64,000 bases of DNA from Paragonimus skrjabini miyazakii (GCA_014338405.1 JTDE01000029.1:135789-199788); one strand, 5' to 3'. Counted from the stretch's first letter, positions 48,303 to 62,180 are shown. Numbers and translations: made by a program. The notes: generated by a model from the letters alone, not told the origin.

Positions 48303-49344
48303 TTCGTTAACCTCAAATGTACGTATAAAAATTATTGCATGCATTTCTTTTTGATTTATTGAACAACTTACCATAAATATATTTATAATTTAGTGCTGTT
48401 TGGGCAAACAAGCTTCGAACAAAGTTGTAAACAAAGCTGAAATACTCAAAGACATTTTCGAAATTGTTATCAACATAACAATTCGATTGTTTTGTGACTA
48501 AAACTAAACCTGTCTTGTTTGTCACTTTCTGAGTTAGCTGGTGCAGCTGCTTGAATAAGTATTGTTTTTAACTATAGTGTTTATCTTTCTTGATCAACGT
48601 TCTTTACATATTCGTATTCATTAAGCACAAAGAAGCAGCCTAAGGGCACTTACGATTTTTATTGTTTTGACAAATCGCCTTTACTTCCTCAAAATTGTTA
48701 AGCTTTGCTTTTTTATGAAAGATAAAAGTATGTACAAAGATAATACGTTTCACATGATATGGATGATAGAATAAATTAATCCTAAATTATCTACAACGTA
48801 CATTGTCACAACTGCTTTCGGTTAGTCTATTTCTAATTACATAATCATTTTGTCATTTATAATTTTAGCTGAAGCGATATTTTGACAGATCACAACTACT
48901 CGTGTGAATGCGATGTATTTATCATCAACGGTCATTATGGTTAAGGATTGAAATTCACCGGAAATGAAAATTCAACTATTAATCATTATCAACAGTGTGA
49001 CTGTTGTTAAACTGGTATTTTGCGAAACTCGAATTTTTGAGTCAAACGCGCAAACAAAATTTTCTGAATCATTTGCATTCTCTTGTTTGAAACAGAACTT
49101 AATGTTCAGTCCATAAACTAAGATTCTAGCTGAAGGAAAAAAAAACAAGAAAGTGATTCAAAACGATATTTTTTATTATCGTTATAATATTACTGAGCTC
49201 ATTTCATTACACGCTCCATACGGAATAATTACAACATACTAAAGTTGGAAAACTATATGCTAAATATATGTTAACAATATGTTTAAATACAGGTAGGGTA
49301 ACAGGATGTTATTTCAGAAAGTCTATGCCATTACCTAACTGGTT
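48303..49344. other. Unassigned AT-rich DNA
   Basis: One 70-codon minus frame (48313-48525) without motif; nothing else seen. Confidence 0.5.
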
Positions 49345-49629
49345 GTGGCCAGGTTAAGTGAACATCATGTTCTACGGTTTCGAACGCAATTTTTTTCTCA
49401 CTTGGACTGCTCCATTCATAGTATCAGAACAAAAGATCGCTGTCCAAGTGTCAGGGAAACAAGTTACATGAGGAGTTTCTACATGTTGATTGCTGCCAAA
49501 TCCATTAGTACCCACTTAATCGAAACAGAAAGTAGACATATGTCGCCATCTGTTAACATTTTTGTTCACTCTCAACTGTCAATAAAACAAAACCAGCAAA
49601 TTTCATACAACTTGCACATAGTATGTTAA
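49345..49629 (+). pseudogene. Penelope-like element GIY-YIG nuclease fragment, decayed
   Basis: The plus frame reads HLDCSIHSIRTKDRCPSVRE, then YMRSFYM, then KSISTHLIETESRHMSPSVN. This follows the PLE nuclease: a C-x-x-C-x-x-x-YIGRT-x-R-x-LSxR-x-x-EH block, with YIGRT now SIRT and EH now SY. Next comes the S-S-I-x-x-HL-x-E-T-x-H block with a following hydrophobic helix, like SSTARHSMMIAHQVD in the 61.9 kb copy. The active-site Arg (VRE) and HL-x-ET are kept, the Tyr pair is not. No RT domain or in-frame N-terminus was found; only the 3' end survived. Confidence 0.55.
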
Positions 49630-50039
49630 TAGCACATTACTATCCGAGTGCACGATACTGATTTCTACACTCAGGAACTCAGGCAAACACAATATCTTTT
49701 GACGAACAATCAACGAAACGCGAAACGTTGAACGACAATTGTGCAGCTGTTATCAAACATGCAGCCTACAATCTTCAGTGGTTTGTCCTCTTATTCATTC
49801 TGGTTATTGTTTATGCATTTATTTTGCTGTAGTTAGCCTGACATTTACGTACAGAAACGAGACATATCCGTTAGTCCGGTTCTGTCATAACTTTTGTTCG
49901 TAGTTTTGAACAAATTTTCTGGTAATAAAGTATTATCTTGAAGCCTTAATCAGTGCATTTCAGGTGACTTGGCTCAGTTACCCTTCACACAGTGAAAAAT
50001 CGCACATTCAAATAAGTTACGTCGCATATGCACCGAGTA
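49630..50039. other. Unassigned DNA
   Basis: PLE 3' flank on the plus strand. I looked for a hammerhead core like the one downstream of the 61.4 kb PLE and did not find one. Confidence 0.4.
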
Positions 50040-50115
50040 CACAGGTGATCGAACTCAGGACATGTGAACACAAGTTATAACCGTGGTCCACACGTTTATC
50101 TACCAGACCACGGGT
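50040..50115 (-). repeat. tRNA-like SINE head
   Basis: On the minus strand, CCGTGGTCTGGTAGATAAAC (50112-50093) gives an A-box region and GAGTTCGATCACC (50056-50044) a good B box. GTGGTC and GACCAC can pair near the D-arm. The shape is close to a tRNA but has no acceptor pairing. Confidence 0.52.
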
Positions 50116-50310
50116 TTGATTTTGTCATAGTTGCAGACGAAGATGACACCAGCTATCTTCTAAGAATATTATATACTAGACTCCTGAACGGTCTTGGAGG
50201 GTTGTAGCTTACTAAAAATTGGGTGATCAACTGCAGCTAGTTTCAAAAAGGGGTTCGGCTTCAAAGCAGTGATAGATGTCTTACTTTACGCCAAAATATT
50301 AAACACAAAC

Positions 50311-50399
50311 ACGCGGTGGTTTTCTCATGTTACTTATCAAACTGACTATCGCGCCGTGGTTCTTAGTTTAACCACTGTCACTACTTTGAACCACCGCGT
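50311..50399. repeat. Perfect 11-bp inverted repeat with nested hairpin
   Basis: ACGCGGTGGTT (50311-50321) and AACCACCGCGT (50389-50399) are exact reverse complements. Inside, GTGGTT (50356-50361) and AACCAC (50370-50375) form a second, similar pair. The 89-base unit may be a very short TIR element or a multi-stem structure. Confidence 0.6.
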
Positions 50400-53300
50400 T
50401 AGGATACTGTGATATATACGTTATTATGAAGACGCGCAATTGTTTAGTTTGGACAGTTTTAAATTTCTACGACAGTAAGAAATTACTAATAAAATAGACG
50501 TTGGACGTTGCAGCTTAACAGTAGTATGTTCAAATATGTTTAGGTTTAACTTCTGCTGAATGCCACATATGCATGTTAGCAGCATTCACACTTCTGCTTG
50601 ACCTTTTTTCTGTCCATTTTAATGCGGTCTGCTGAAATCTATTTTCTTTTGTTGAAGCTCTTGAATAAAGGCTAAACGCTCAGATGGAATACTTCAGCCA
50701 TGCTTAGTTTGAGGTGTTTGATGCACGGCTCAGCACGTTAGTATCTAAAGTGTTTGGGCCTAAGGTCTATTTATGGTCCGAACAGCGGTGTACGATACTG
50801 ATAGGCTTAATGAAAAAGCCGCTATCAAATTTGAGAGAAATCAATATTTATTGATGATATCTTCTTCTACTAAGCAATGATCAAGCGTGGTGCGGCAGGT
50901 TAAGTAAGCCCTTTGACATTAATTCGGCTCGAAATTTCATATAATGAAGTAATTGAGTAGGCTTGCAGGGGGAGACGTTTGAAAAAACTGAACGTTATGA
51001 GCAACCTAATAGAGTGATGAATTTGTACGTGGCAAATAGAATATGGCCAGTTGTAAGACAAATTAAATCATCATCAAAACTGTTGATTCTCAAGAAGAGC
51101 AGCCTGACAGTGGTTATCATCACTGCTGTGTCCAAGTGGTTAGTAACTCTATTCGAATGTTACATTTTTCAGATAAGAGCATTCAGAAGGCTTCGATAAA
51201 ACCAAAAGTATAACACAACTTCTAACATTCATAGGAGATGAATAAGAAATGCCAGAAGAAAATGTTGTAAAAATATTATTTGGATACATTTTGTTGCACC
51301 ATTTGTGGGTGTATGCAACAAACCATTCATGCAGCAACTTGGACAGGCAAAATGATAGAGTGAACAAATCTGATACTTAAGCTGTCACTGCCACCAATAA
51401 ACTATTTGAAAATCCGAACAAATATCATCCGTCTAACATTTCGACTAACACTTACTACCTCAAAGCGCAGCGATCAACGGCGTATAAACCAAAGAAGGAT
51501 GTAAACGTTTTAGTCGGATATTACTAACGTTGTGCCGAATAATGACTGAACACAATCAAGTATAACTTAGTAGAGCCGCATTTTTAGCCAAAGAACAAAT
51601 TTGTTAGATTTAGTTGTTCAGTTTGAAAGGTAAGTTACGCAAAAGACAACAACCATTAAACTGCTTACAAATAAACAACGGTAGACAAATTTAGAGAGGA
51701 ACATCATCTACACTAAATTACACAATTAGCACGCTTCACTTTTTTGGTGTAAGTCAGGTCGTTTCAGCTAGAAACGTAACACTGCCGTCTGATGCTCTAT
51801 TAAAAAAGAATCAGAAACTTCAACAATTCAACCAGTTGTAGTGATAAATTGATGTGCAGCAAATTCAACGAACAGAACGTAATTAGAAATTATATATTTA
51901 TTAAAAATCCACTGGAAAGACGCACCATGCCTACAGTAAAGTTGATCACTTCTTCAGAGTCAAACATTCTCGTTCTAAAAACAGCAGCTTGCATGCCGAA
52001 CACAGCATCATTTGGGTTCATTATGACAATGGAAAACACAAGATGTTCACTAAAAATTTAAAACGTTGTTGGGTAAATTTGGTTCAACGGCTGACATACA
52101 AAAAGCCATTGATAAATAATAGGTAGGCAACTGTATGGCTCAATGAAGATTTACATCAAGCCAATCAATAAGGTAACAACGAAAAGGTAATAACCACTGA
52201 AAGTGTAAACAGTAAAACTGAAATACCTTCTTACATCTGATCACATCGGAGAGGGATAAAGTACGCCCAGCATTTTGAAAAGGTAAAGCGCTAGCTTCCA
52301 GGTGAAAAGCAGCAAATAAACAGTTAACTAATTAAGTGCGCCGAAAGACCAAATTTACTAAACTCCGCCGATTTTTAAAAACTCTGCTGAAACTTGCAGA
52401 TAACTGTTGGTCTTGGTTTGCGACTGGTTCTGGCATTAATTTTGCGTTAAAGTTTACTGAGGACACAAATTTCTGATGTCTACGCCAGTATTTACAAAAT
52501 TCACCTCATTAATTTTGCACTCAGACAAAATATATTGGTAGCTTGAATACATAGAGGTTCTTCTAATGATCTTCAAAATCAATTAAAAACTTCCAGAACA
52601 AACTTTTTTGTTAAAGTGTTCTTGAGAATAGACAATATTCGCGTAACCATCTTTCTTTTTTTAATCACAGTGGATTGGTTTCAAAACGTGATCGTGACAT
52701 CGGTTCCTGTTTAGTCGGCTAGTGGGACCATTCTAAATATGTGTTAATGTTTTCGGCCACTTTTAATCCCGAGTACCTCATATTTCATATAAGTCGGCAT
52801 CCAACTGATCTTGTGAAAACTTTAATCGGCGTTGATGAATAATGAGGCCATTATTGCGTAACGTATACCGTTCCCTAAACCGGAACTAGTCATGAAACGT
52901 ACGAAAATGATTTTCGGAGGAAAATTTACAATATATTTTCAGCTGTAAGTTTCTATGGGAAGAAACAAAGATGAAAAACCTTTGGAGAAAAGAAAATGAG
53001 AAAAACCAACTGAACTCCCGAACGAAAACCGAAACTAAATACCCTTCATCAAACAAATAAGTACACGGAGGGTACCTGCTGCCATAATTTATCACTTGCG
53101 AAAATGACGCTACACAAATATAAAACGGTCAAATTGTGTGAAGTACAATTTTGATGATTCAAAAGTTGGTCCTTCATCCCTGGTCAAGGGAAAAACGTTA
53201 GCTAACGGATTCAGCGGTGCGGGTTAAGTGTATTCAGTCGTACTACAGTTGACTGATGTCAGTTGAAAGATTACGCTATTCGAATTTTGCTTAAATTTAT

Positions 53301-56300
53301 GCGCAAAACATGAATTTAGCACTGGATCACACGGGAGTGACGTGGTTTATAAGGGGACTTCTATCGGATTTTGGACCACGCCCTCATGTTCTGACCAAAA
53401 GATGCGTGGCGTTTCCGAACCGTTCCATGATGGCACAGAACAAACGTTGAGTAAATATATTTGCCCACGATTATCGTACGGATTAACTGTTTCCAACAAA
53501 CACAAAACATTATGAAAATGTCAAATAGATTAAAAATACAGAAAATGCCATCGCTTTATGAAACATCAACATAAATTGCATACTGTCCTGTTCAAATCAT
53601 TCAGCTTGCGAGACATCAATGCTAACGACTCGTGGTTTTCAGTTCTACAAGCGACGATTTTGACCTGTTGGTTTGCGCGAATTAAGAAAATTGTTACATT
53701 TGCTTACGAAAAAACAAAGCAGCACTAACTTCCGTTGGGTTCATATAATCGAACCGAAAATGATTTCCCGGCTGCTACCATTTCTTCCCTGGCCAATAGA
53801 AAGTGTTCTGCTGGAGCTCTAGATAACGCGCACAGCCTGTGTAAAACACACTCAGTAGTATCAACCAAAAATTAAGCAGCCTCCGTATTGACGGATTTGG
53901 TGTGACCAGTCCCAAGCCATGCCGAGTGATGCTGTTCAATCATTTTGGGCAAAGGCCCAGTCGTTTGAACAGTAAACAAAAATGATCGAAATATTTTGTG
54001 TTTTTATTTCAGGTTCAATAACAACATCAGAATATCACAAACGATCGACTGTATGTTAACATCTGTTTTTTAAGTCCGAAAGTTTGATAAAACCGTTTGT
54101 TGTCTGAGGCTTTTGTAACGTCGGTCTTCAATGGTAGTGGGCTGATTGTGACGTTTTTCTTCACGGAGTTGACTTGATCTTTTGGTGTGATTTGGAGTAT
54201 ATTCGGGATTTTAAAATGAAGATTCAAACCACTTCCACTTTGTACATTGGCGACTCTCACTAAATACTTTTATAGTATGTATGCACTGTTCTGTTGGTGA
54301 GGTGCACGATAATATTGTTTATCTGCATTGTCGGCATCAACTAAATAATCACGCTTACCATCCCACTCTCATTGCTCAGTACTAAACAAGAAACTGACTT
54401 TTTTTATCTAAACACCCTTTCCTGTTTGCAACCCAAGAAGCAAACTGAAATAACCCGGAAGCACATGTGGTGGATAGATGTGTTCTTATGAATTAGTAAA
54501 CAAAAGAACGCAAGCCATACAGCCTCTAATAGCACCCGGCTACAATTGGCCGAATTAATCTGAGGAAAATAACCAGTCTTGCAAAAGTTCACAGATGCTC
54601 TCGTTTTTTCTATATTCACATATGATGCAGCAAACAGAGATCGCGCAGCCATCGAAACATAAGCTTGTTTACCTAAGTTGAGGGGTTCTAGAGTAAATCT
54701 GACTCGATTAACCTTTGATAGTAGGTGATTGTTTGGTGAGCTTGGAATTCCTGGTAGATCGCAGAAATATATCTATGGTGTTCGTCTCTCAATAGCTACA
54801 GACAATTACCAGGAACGTAACTAACGGTTGTGTTCTATTTTTAAAAACTTCACCATTGTGTCCGATGTTCTGAGTCGCAGTGCACTACGAACGGTGTTTG
54901 CTAATTTGGTTTTTTACGTCACTGCCAATATAATGCTATGTGCACGTATATGGTTTAAGATACAGTCTCGCAGAAGGATCGCCGATAGTTTCAAAATTGC
55001 TACTGGCATGCAACACAAATTGCTTCAGTCCCAACTCTGTTTGGCTTATAACTAAACACAATGAATTTGCACATCTATGACTGAAATGCAATGGCCAAGT
55101 TAAATACCACAAGGACAGTCTGGTACTGAACACCTGAAGTTCATGCACTCCAAGCGTGCTACAGAATTCAGCTATCTCCAACTTACTGCCTGCTGAGTCT
55201 TGTATTTTTTGTTTACAGTGAAAATCCAGCGGCAGTTTTACGCAGATTTCAAGCATTAGCTCAATTATTAACTCGGGTAAGAATTCTGTTCTTCATCCTA
55301 CCCTGGACAAGGGTGCTCAGCACAGACCTTGTGTTTCTGTTAATGCACATATTATGGAGGACAGCACTGGAGTAGCAGAAGTAAGATTTTCTTATTCTAG
55401 CATTTATTTTAGATCGTAGAAGGAAGTATTTCTGAACCAGACCATGTGGAGAAATTTATGGTGAGCGGGCATCGGAGGGTTGTTTAGTCAATAGTTGCTC
55501 GGTAAGTGAAGAATCAGTAGATGCCAGTGTTCATGGTGATGTGGTCATATGGTTTCGCGATTAATTAGGCTGCGTACGCGCTGACCCTCAGGCAATGATG
55601 GGTCATCAGCATACTCATGGCATACCACCAGGAAAGTGGAGGCTAGTTCGTTAAACATAAATTAAGGTTGTTATATATGTTTTCGTTTGTATCAGTCAAT
55701 GACTGCAGTTGATTGCCAAATCACTTGTCCTGTGTTTTACAAACTATCGTCATGCTGGTCTTATATTTTATTAGTTCTTGAGCTTTGTTGATGCAAAGTA
55801 CCTCGAGAGGTCTTCCGTTTCATATCCTGAAGTTATATTATCCTTACTCATAATTTTATCTACAATACTGTAATATTCCTTCAGATTTTGGAATAGTCTT
55901 CACCTCAGATTTTCTTTTTTATGGCATGGCCCTTACAGTTGTACTCTTCCTACGATATTGTTTTTCAGAGTTAGTAACCTTCTGTACATGTTTAGCTAGC
56001 ATCTGATCGGTTGAGTGTGGCCGGCTGGACCACACAAACCTCTACACATACGCCTTCCTATCTGTTTCCTTCGAGTTTGAACTGGATACATGGAACATGG
56101 GCCAAACAGCCATAAGTGCAGTGCAAACCGCTTGTGGTGATGTTGATTATGTGCTGGAGTCTTTTGGCTCCGGTCACTATGACTAACTAACTTGAAAGTG
56201 GACAGAGCTAGTTAGCACTTGATGATTGACGAGAAGACTGAAGTCTTACCGGCATACTATCATTGCGATCTGCTCAGTTGGTCATGCCAGAAAAATGGAA

Positions 56301-59300
56301 GTTCCAAAAATTCTAATGTATTCACTATCTGTGATGCGAATGCAATCAACAAACATTTTGTTACCTAACATTCCAAAGTTAACCAAGTGTTTAGCAAAGG
56401 TGGTATATGAATTAAAGGCTTAATCATTTTCTAACTTTCCAGGTTGTGTGGTATCATTTGGGCTGCTTTTTTGGAAACTTAGTCTTTTATCAATGCCTGG
56501 CGAGCGATCTGTTTTTTATACGATGTTTGACAACTTTTCTATATTTTATTCGGTACACATATTCTTTTCGTACCTGAACGGTTCAACATCTAATTTGAAT
56601 AGGTTAACTAGCTGTACATTCAATTACTCACCAAGTAAGATAATCTTATTTTATACTGATTGGACATCTACACAAGATCTGCTGATGTATCCCCTCTACA
56701 CAAAACACTAGTGACTGATAACTACCTGCAGGTCGCAGTGGTGTTGATTTTGAACTATCCGTTTAGTTGGATGTAACATCTTGTGAGATTAACCGTTAAC
56801 TTTTCACTTTGGATAAACGTTCTCATATTCTTTTGTTAGTAGTTCCTTAAAGCCAGTTAGTAGTAAGGCCGTCAAAGTCAGATGGAATGAAACAGCTTTC
56901 CTGTTTGACTATTTTGTCTCATTCTGAATATATCATTTGTTTACAGACCATAACATTATAAGTTTGTTTCTTACTACCTCATGTATTCACAAAAGATGTA
57001 ACATAGGTTTGTTGGAATATCTTTAGTAATATGTTGTGAGGTTGTTGGCTTAACTTATATAATGCAATGAAATACTTACTTAAGCCTGTCAACAAGTTTC
57101 AACTAACGGCATCATTCTATTTGAAGTACTGTTGCCGGGTCTAATCGCCCCAAGTGAGACGGTTGGAGCAAAAAAGGCAGAACAGATCTAAGCATTTTTA
57201 CGCTGTTGACAACCAGTGTTTTATTACTTCATATAGTGCAACAAACTCGCTTCTGCATTCTGCATTCTGACTGAGCGTTCAGTTTGAGCGTCAAAATACT
57301 TGTATTTCAACTTTAACGAGAGCAAGTCCTGCTTTAATACATCTGCAGTAGAAAAAACGTTACTGGTTTCTTCCGTTTTTTTTTACGCTAGCCTGCAATA
57401 ACTTTTGTGGTTTAGATGCATTATTAAGTAAGCATTAAGTCTGATTGCAGCCTACATACCCCTCGTAAACAGTCGTAATTTGCGCAGTTATACGGAATTT
57501 CAGTCAGCCCATTCGGGAAGGAAACAGTGCACTTACGTTTTGTTGTTGCTAGGGCTCGTCTGTGCTAATTGCAAGTAAGCTAACTTGACGATTCCGCTCC
57601 ACTTGTAATGATAAGTACAAATAACTAACCGTTTGGGTTCACTTCTTAACGGCAACGTAATGATAGCTCGCTTTAATACATTAGAGCATTTTCTCAAAGG
57701 TTTCACTAGATAGCTTTTATCCGGCACTAAACTTGGTTATATGTTACTTACCACTTCAGTCCATGACTAAGAACTTCAGACGAATGTCAAACTTTTTTAA
57801 ATGATACTTAAATATGGTCGCAGGGTATATTACGCATACTCATTGTGGATCGCATCAGTCCATAACTCATACAAAATTGACGCTGGAAGCAATTCAAGAG
57901 AAGTTTGCTAGTTGTTTAACTGCCACTACAAGTCAAACATACTAGTGTCGTGTCCTCGAAGAACGCTTGACTTGGGAAGTTGTTCTATTCTGAAAATCCT
58001 CTAAACAGTATCCAAAACACCGAACTATAAACGTAAACATACTTCTTCTAGACTGACGTGTATCCACATTCGTTGGAAGTGATCCAGCTTTTGTCTGTTT
58101 TAGCGCTTTCAGCGCAATGCATATACATGTTTTCAACTGTTGCTTTCCGGGTCCTCCTGGCTTTGAAGATGACAAATTTGTCTCCGCGTTCAACTCGTAC
58201 CATACTACTCAGTAGTGAATCTAAACTTCGTACATCTTTGTTGAAATTTATCTCATAAAACATTTGCATACGGTCATTATTCACAAGCGTTTGCAGTTAC
58301 ATAGAATATGCGCAATGTGACGACCCAGAGCTTATGTGAAAACTACAGAAACAACAATCTTGTTTCTCTCGCATCAAGTTTTTTTCTGTTGTATGAAAGC
58401 TTTTGAAGAATTCATTGGAATAGCACAGGTGCAAGTCATGAAACTGGTAGCCGACGTCCACTGGATCACACTTGGTAAAATTTCGTTTGATTCTGGAATC
58501 ACTTCGAGCAAATACTATGGGGGACAAATAACATAGTCACTACCCCCTTCTCTGGAAGAAGTTCAGCCATGTTCCTGATACCAAACGTGTCGATACAAAA
58601 GTCCTGATGTAATTTATCTCAAGAAATGGGCACAGAAACGCATACACTTATGTGATAAATGATTTTATCGTAAAATAGCTGCCTACCTCGTATGAACTTA
58701 AGCCTGGGTTCAACTTTCCTCATGTTATACCGTGTTGTACAAGTTTGTTATGTCTGACACAAGTCTTCTGAAAATTCACACGTGTGTACAGGTATATCAG
58801 AAATAGGCTTGAAGCGTTCTTGTTGTTTCTATCCCGCTGTCATAAATGTCCAAGTGCTCAAATCAAATCATGTGACTGGATAGACAATCATAGTTAACCA
58901 ATATGGTAACCTTGTCACCCGTTGTTTCCCCTCTGAGACCACCCATTGTTAGCTTCTCGCGCTTATATCTGTCCAGCTATTGAGACGCGTTGAAGCAATT
59001 TATCGTTTTGCTATCTTCACTTAACTGACCGGATAAAAATCCATGCAAGTAAACAATGGAGTAAACCAGGGTTAATCCATATGATTTCTGAAGTTACTGG
59101 TGACTAAGAGGATGCGTACAATAATTGTTTAGTTTAGTCAATTTTGTGTACAACAGCAACGGGCGATGTTACGCTAACCAAACGATTGTATGAAAACCAT
59201 GAAGGTGAGGACGGTCGTATGGATTTTTTAGACGTTGTAGTTTAGTCGTTCATAAGTATCTATTTTTACGGCTTAAATTTGATGTAATAGCGGGCAGTAT

Positions 59301-61224
59301 TTTGAAAAATTACCTTCGCTTATTCTTCAATTGAAGGTAGTTCAACCTGCTTGCTAGATCAAACTGGATTCCGGTCATAAGTAATCTGTTGAACAGAGGG
59401 CATAGTCGGCGGTGGGGGATAAACTTCAGATATCATTGTCTGGCCTAAAATCTGTTTCCCAGAGACACATTCAAGGACCCTTGAACGTCAGATACATATA
59501 AAAAAAGTTGATTTTCGAAATAATAGCTGAGTCCGAAACCTGTCTGACGGTTATTCGAAAGTGACGTTTATATATTTCAAAATGTAATCAACCTGCTCAA
59601 ACACAACGGATTTAGAGAGTGAGGTATGATACGTACAAAGCAAAGCAATTCTTAACGAGGGAACTGAATTCTGCTACAGTCATTTTTCACAACGCATCCG
59701 GGAAAGCTGGCTTTAACAGCTTGCAGACTGAGGCAGAAATAAATCTGATCCTCAGCATGGCTTAAGTCGCGATCTCGCCGTTAGTGCAAAACCATAATTT
59801 GAAAACTCGTTAATAAACTTTTCTTTATAGTGTCCGTATATTAGGCGTTCTGGTTTGCATGGTGAAGTGTAAACAGTTTGCGTCGAATTTTTTACCGATC
59901 TGTCCCGAAGGTTGTGATCACTACTGACGAAAAGTATGGCAAATTTTCTTGATCAGTCTGGAATTAAATGTCCCAGATTTTCGCTGTCTATTTATTAAAC
60001 CAGGGTGTAACCTTTAACCTGTCGTCAGCAGATATGATTGTTATACATCTTAGTCGTGAAGACACTTCCATCGTAACAGACTTTGGCGCGTATTTTACTA
60101 CAGTTAGTTTAAGTGAAAACTCTATAGGACCCAAATGCGAGCACTTTTTGCGTGTTCCGAAACATTTGCTTCTAGAAACACACGTCGTGAATCTCATAAA
60201 AGCCATCATACAATCTAACATTATTTTCCATTTGTAAATACAACAGTAGCTTCTGAGAACTACTCACAGTGCTATGAAATGTACACAGTGGACGTATACA
60301 GCTGTAGCGTGCACATCACGAGAAATAGGGCGAACTCAACAGGAATTATTCGTCGAAAACTTTAACATCATTACATGAGGAACTATGAGTTGAAAATCAA
60401 TAATGGACATTAAGTCATCGTTCAGTCAATTTGTGGATTATTATTTGGGGTCTCATCATTGACAGCAGGCTGCCGCTTTATCTCGTTTATAAAAAATTGC
60501 TTTTTATTTAATTTAATATATATCTGAGTTCTTTATTTTGTCACAATGGCTCATTTGGACTGTAAAATTCTTTCGTTTACAAGAACCAATTCGTTTGAAG
60601 AGACACGCCCTGATGCATTCGATTACATCGGTCTTTTGTTATGCGTACGGATTATTTGTAGCTTACTTCTAACTATCAATATAATTGTTTTCTTTATTTA
60701 ATTTCCCGCTATCTAATGCTGGGAGGTCCACTTCAACCGAATGACGCCGTGTGCCACATAACTGTCATTTGTATTTTCTTCTATTTAACCACTTTCTTTT
60801 CAGCTTTCAGGTCAACCTTGCCTTACGTTCGTTATGAAATCTTTTTTCGCAGATGGTTTTTGTTGACAGTGGGACAACAGTTAGTTTGAACCACATCCAT
60901 CCCGCCACTAACTTGAAAGGGAAGGAACACTAATCGTTAACGACAGACTACACTATAATCTTTCTATGTGAAGTCTTGTTTCACATGTTGATGAAAGCAC
61001 AAACGAAAGATTATCTAAACTATGATCATATATTATCCTAAGTGCAATTCATCTACGAAAGCAATTTAGTAAACTCTACTTGTCGCTAAGTGTATGTAAT
61101 ACTTACGATACGACCTGCCTACATACTCTGAGATGTCTTTATTTCCCCATATCTGCTGATTTATGGGTACATCCAAGAAAGCTAAACTGCCGTTTGATTA
61201 CTTTTCGTGAGACAATGATAGGTT
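50400..61224. other. Long unassigned stretch
   Basis: No supported gene in almost 11 kb. The longest frames are 106 codons (-, 54936-55256), 89 (+, 59968-60237) and 87 (+, 56448-56711, preceded by an acceptor-like TTTCTAACTTTCCAG). CCCTGG-x-CAAGGG words at 53.2 and 55.3 kb recur but their context does not align. RT palm motifs of the PLE were searched for upstream of 61.2 kb and not seen. Confidence 0.45.
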
Positions 61225-62033
61225 CGGATGTACTCATCACTAGGCATGAGGCTGAGACATTACAACGTTCGGTCCATCGCAAAGTAACATGGGGTGGACA
61301 ATATCTTCACTTCTCCAGCTTTGCTCCCATAACATACAAGAGGGGTTTGATCAAAACTCTATTTCATAGAACCAAGCATATTTGCACCCCTAACAAGCTG
61401 TAGATGGAGCGAGAAATGCTGAGAAAAACGTTGCTGGCAAATGGGTATACTGAAACGTTCATAGATATTCACAGCAAGTTGACCAAATGCAGTGAACCAA
61501 TGCAAAAGAAAGATATGTTTCTATTTTTGCAATTTAAAGGCTATCATCTGGCGAACGACATCGGGCACAAATTACAGTGCGTTCCATCCCGTACGTATGC
61601 GGCTGCCCAATTACGTTTGGTTCAAACCACCAAAGGACCCGTTCTACACAATTGCGAACGCATTCTGCCTGAACATTCTGTCTCTTACGTAGTCTGTCAG
61701 TTCACTTGCAGTTGCGGTGACGATTACATAGGCAGAACAGACCGACGGCTATCTCACCGAGAGGCAGAACACGTCCCAAACTGGCTAAAACAGCTCGTGA
61801 CACAACGATCTGAAACCTGTGAATCCGTTACTCGAACCCCAGCATCATCGACTGCCAGACATTCCATGATGATAGCTCACCAGGTTGACCTAAGCAGATC
61901 ATTCAAACTATTGTTACGTCAACAGAACCCAAAGCTACTGGCCTTTAGCGAAGCCTTGTTGATCAGAGCTCACCAGCCGGAGCTATGTGCACAAAATTGG
62001 TTGAAACAACCTATAGGATTGCCGTGGTGTTGA
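61225..62033 (+). pseudogene. Penelope-like element 3' end: RT thumb plus GIY-YIG endonuclease, one in-frame stop
   Basis: The best coding signal in the window. PLEs encode an RT fused to a C-terminal GIY-YIG nuclease that nicks the target. The frame before the stop contains SDVLITRHEAETLQRSVHRK and WGGQYLHFSSFAPITYKRGL, then HICTPNKL, the expected RT thumb/linker. A TAG (61401-61403) interrupts it, and the same frame resumes at once for 209 codons. Counting from its ATG, FLFLQFKG is the linker (39-46), YVV takes the GIY place (95-97), CSCG precedes YIGRTDRRLSHR (108-119), EHVPNW is 122-127, and FSEALLI carries the probable catalytic Glu (183). The end QPELCAQ...PIGLPW is the usual C-terminus. 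R111, R119 and E183 are kept. Fingers and palm (YVDD) upstream were not found, so the copy is 5'-truncated. One stop apart, the nuclease is intact, suggesting a fairly young copy. Confidence 0.88.
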
Positions 62034-62099
62034 GGACATAATACTTGACTGTATGCCTGTCTATATCCTATCTCTTTCTGTGTGTCATGTATATAAATC

Positions 62100-62180
62100 G
62101 CATGTTTTACGTTTGTGACTGATGAGAGTAAACATAATGGTAACATATCGCAACATGTGTCTTCTTTCTTCATTGATGAA
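62100..62180 (+). ncRNA. Possible hammerhead remnant in the PLE 3' flank
   Basis: About 85 bases after the PLE stop, CTGATGAG (62119-62126) is followed by a 22-base segment, then CGCAAC in place of CGAAAC, ATGT, and GTC at 62159-62161. CAT/GTG could be the 3-bp stem III typical of retroelement hammerheads. PLEs are known to carry such ribozymes. Stem I pairing is poor and stem II unclear, so this is a suggestion only. Confidence 0.3.
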
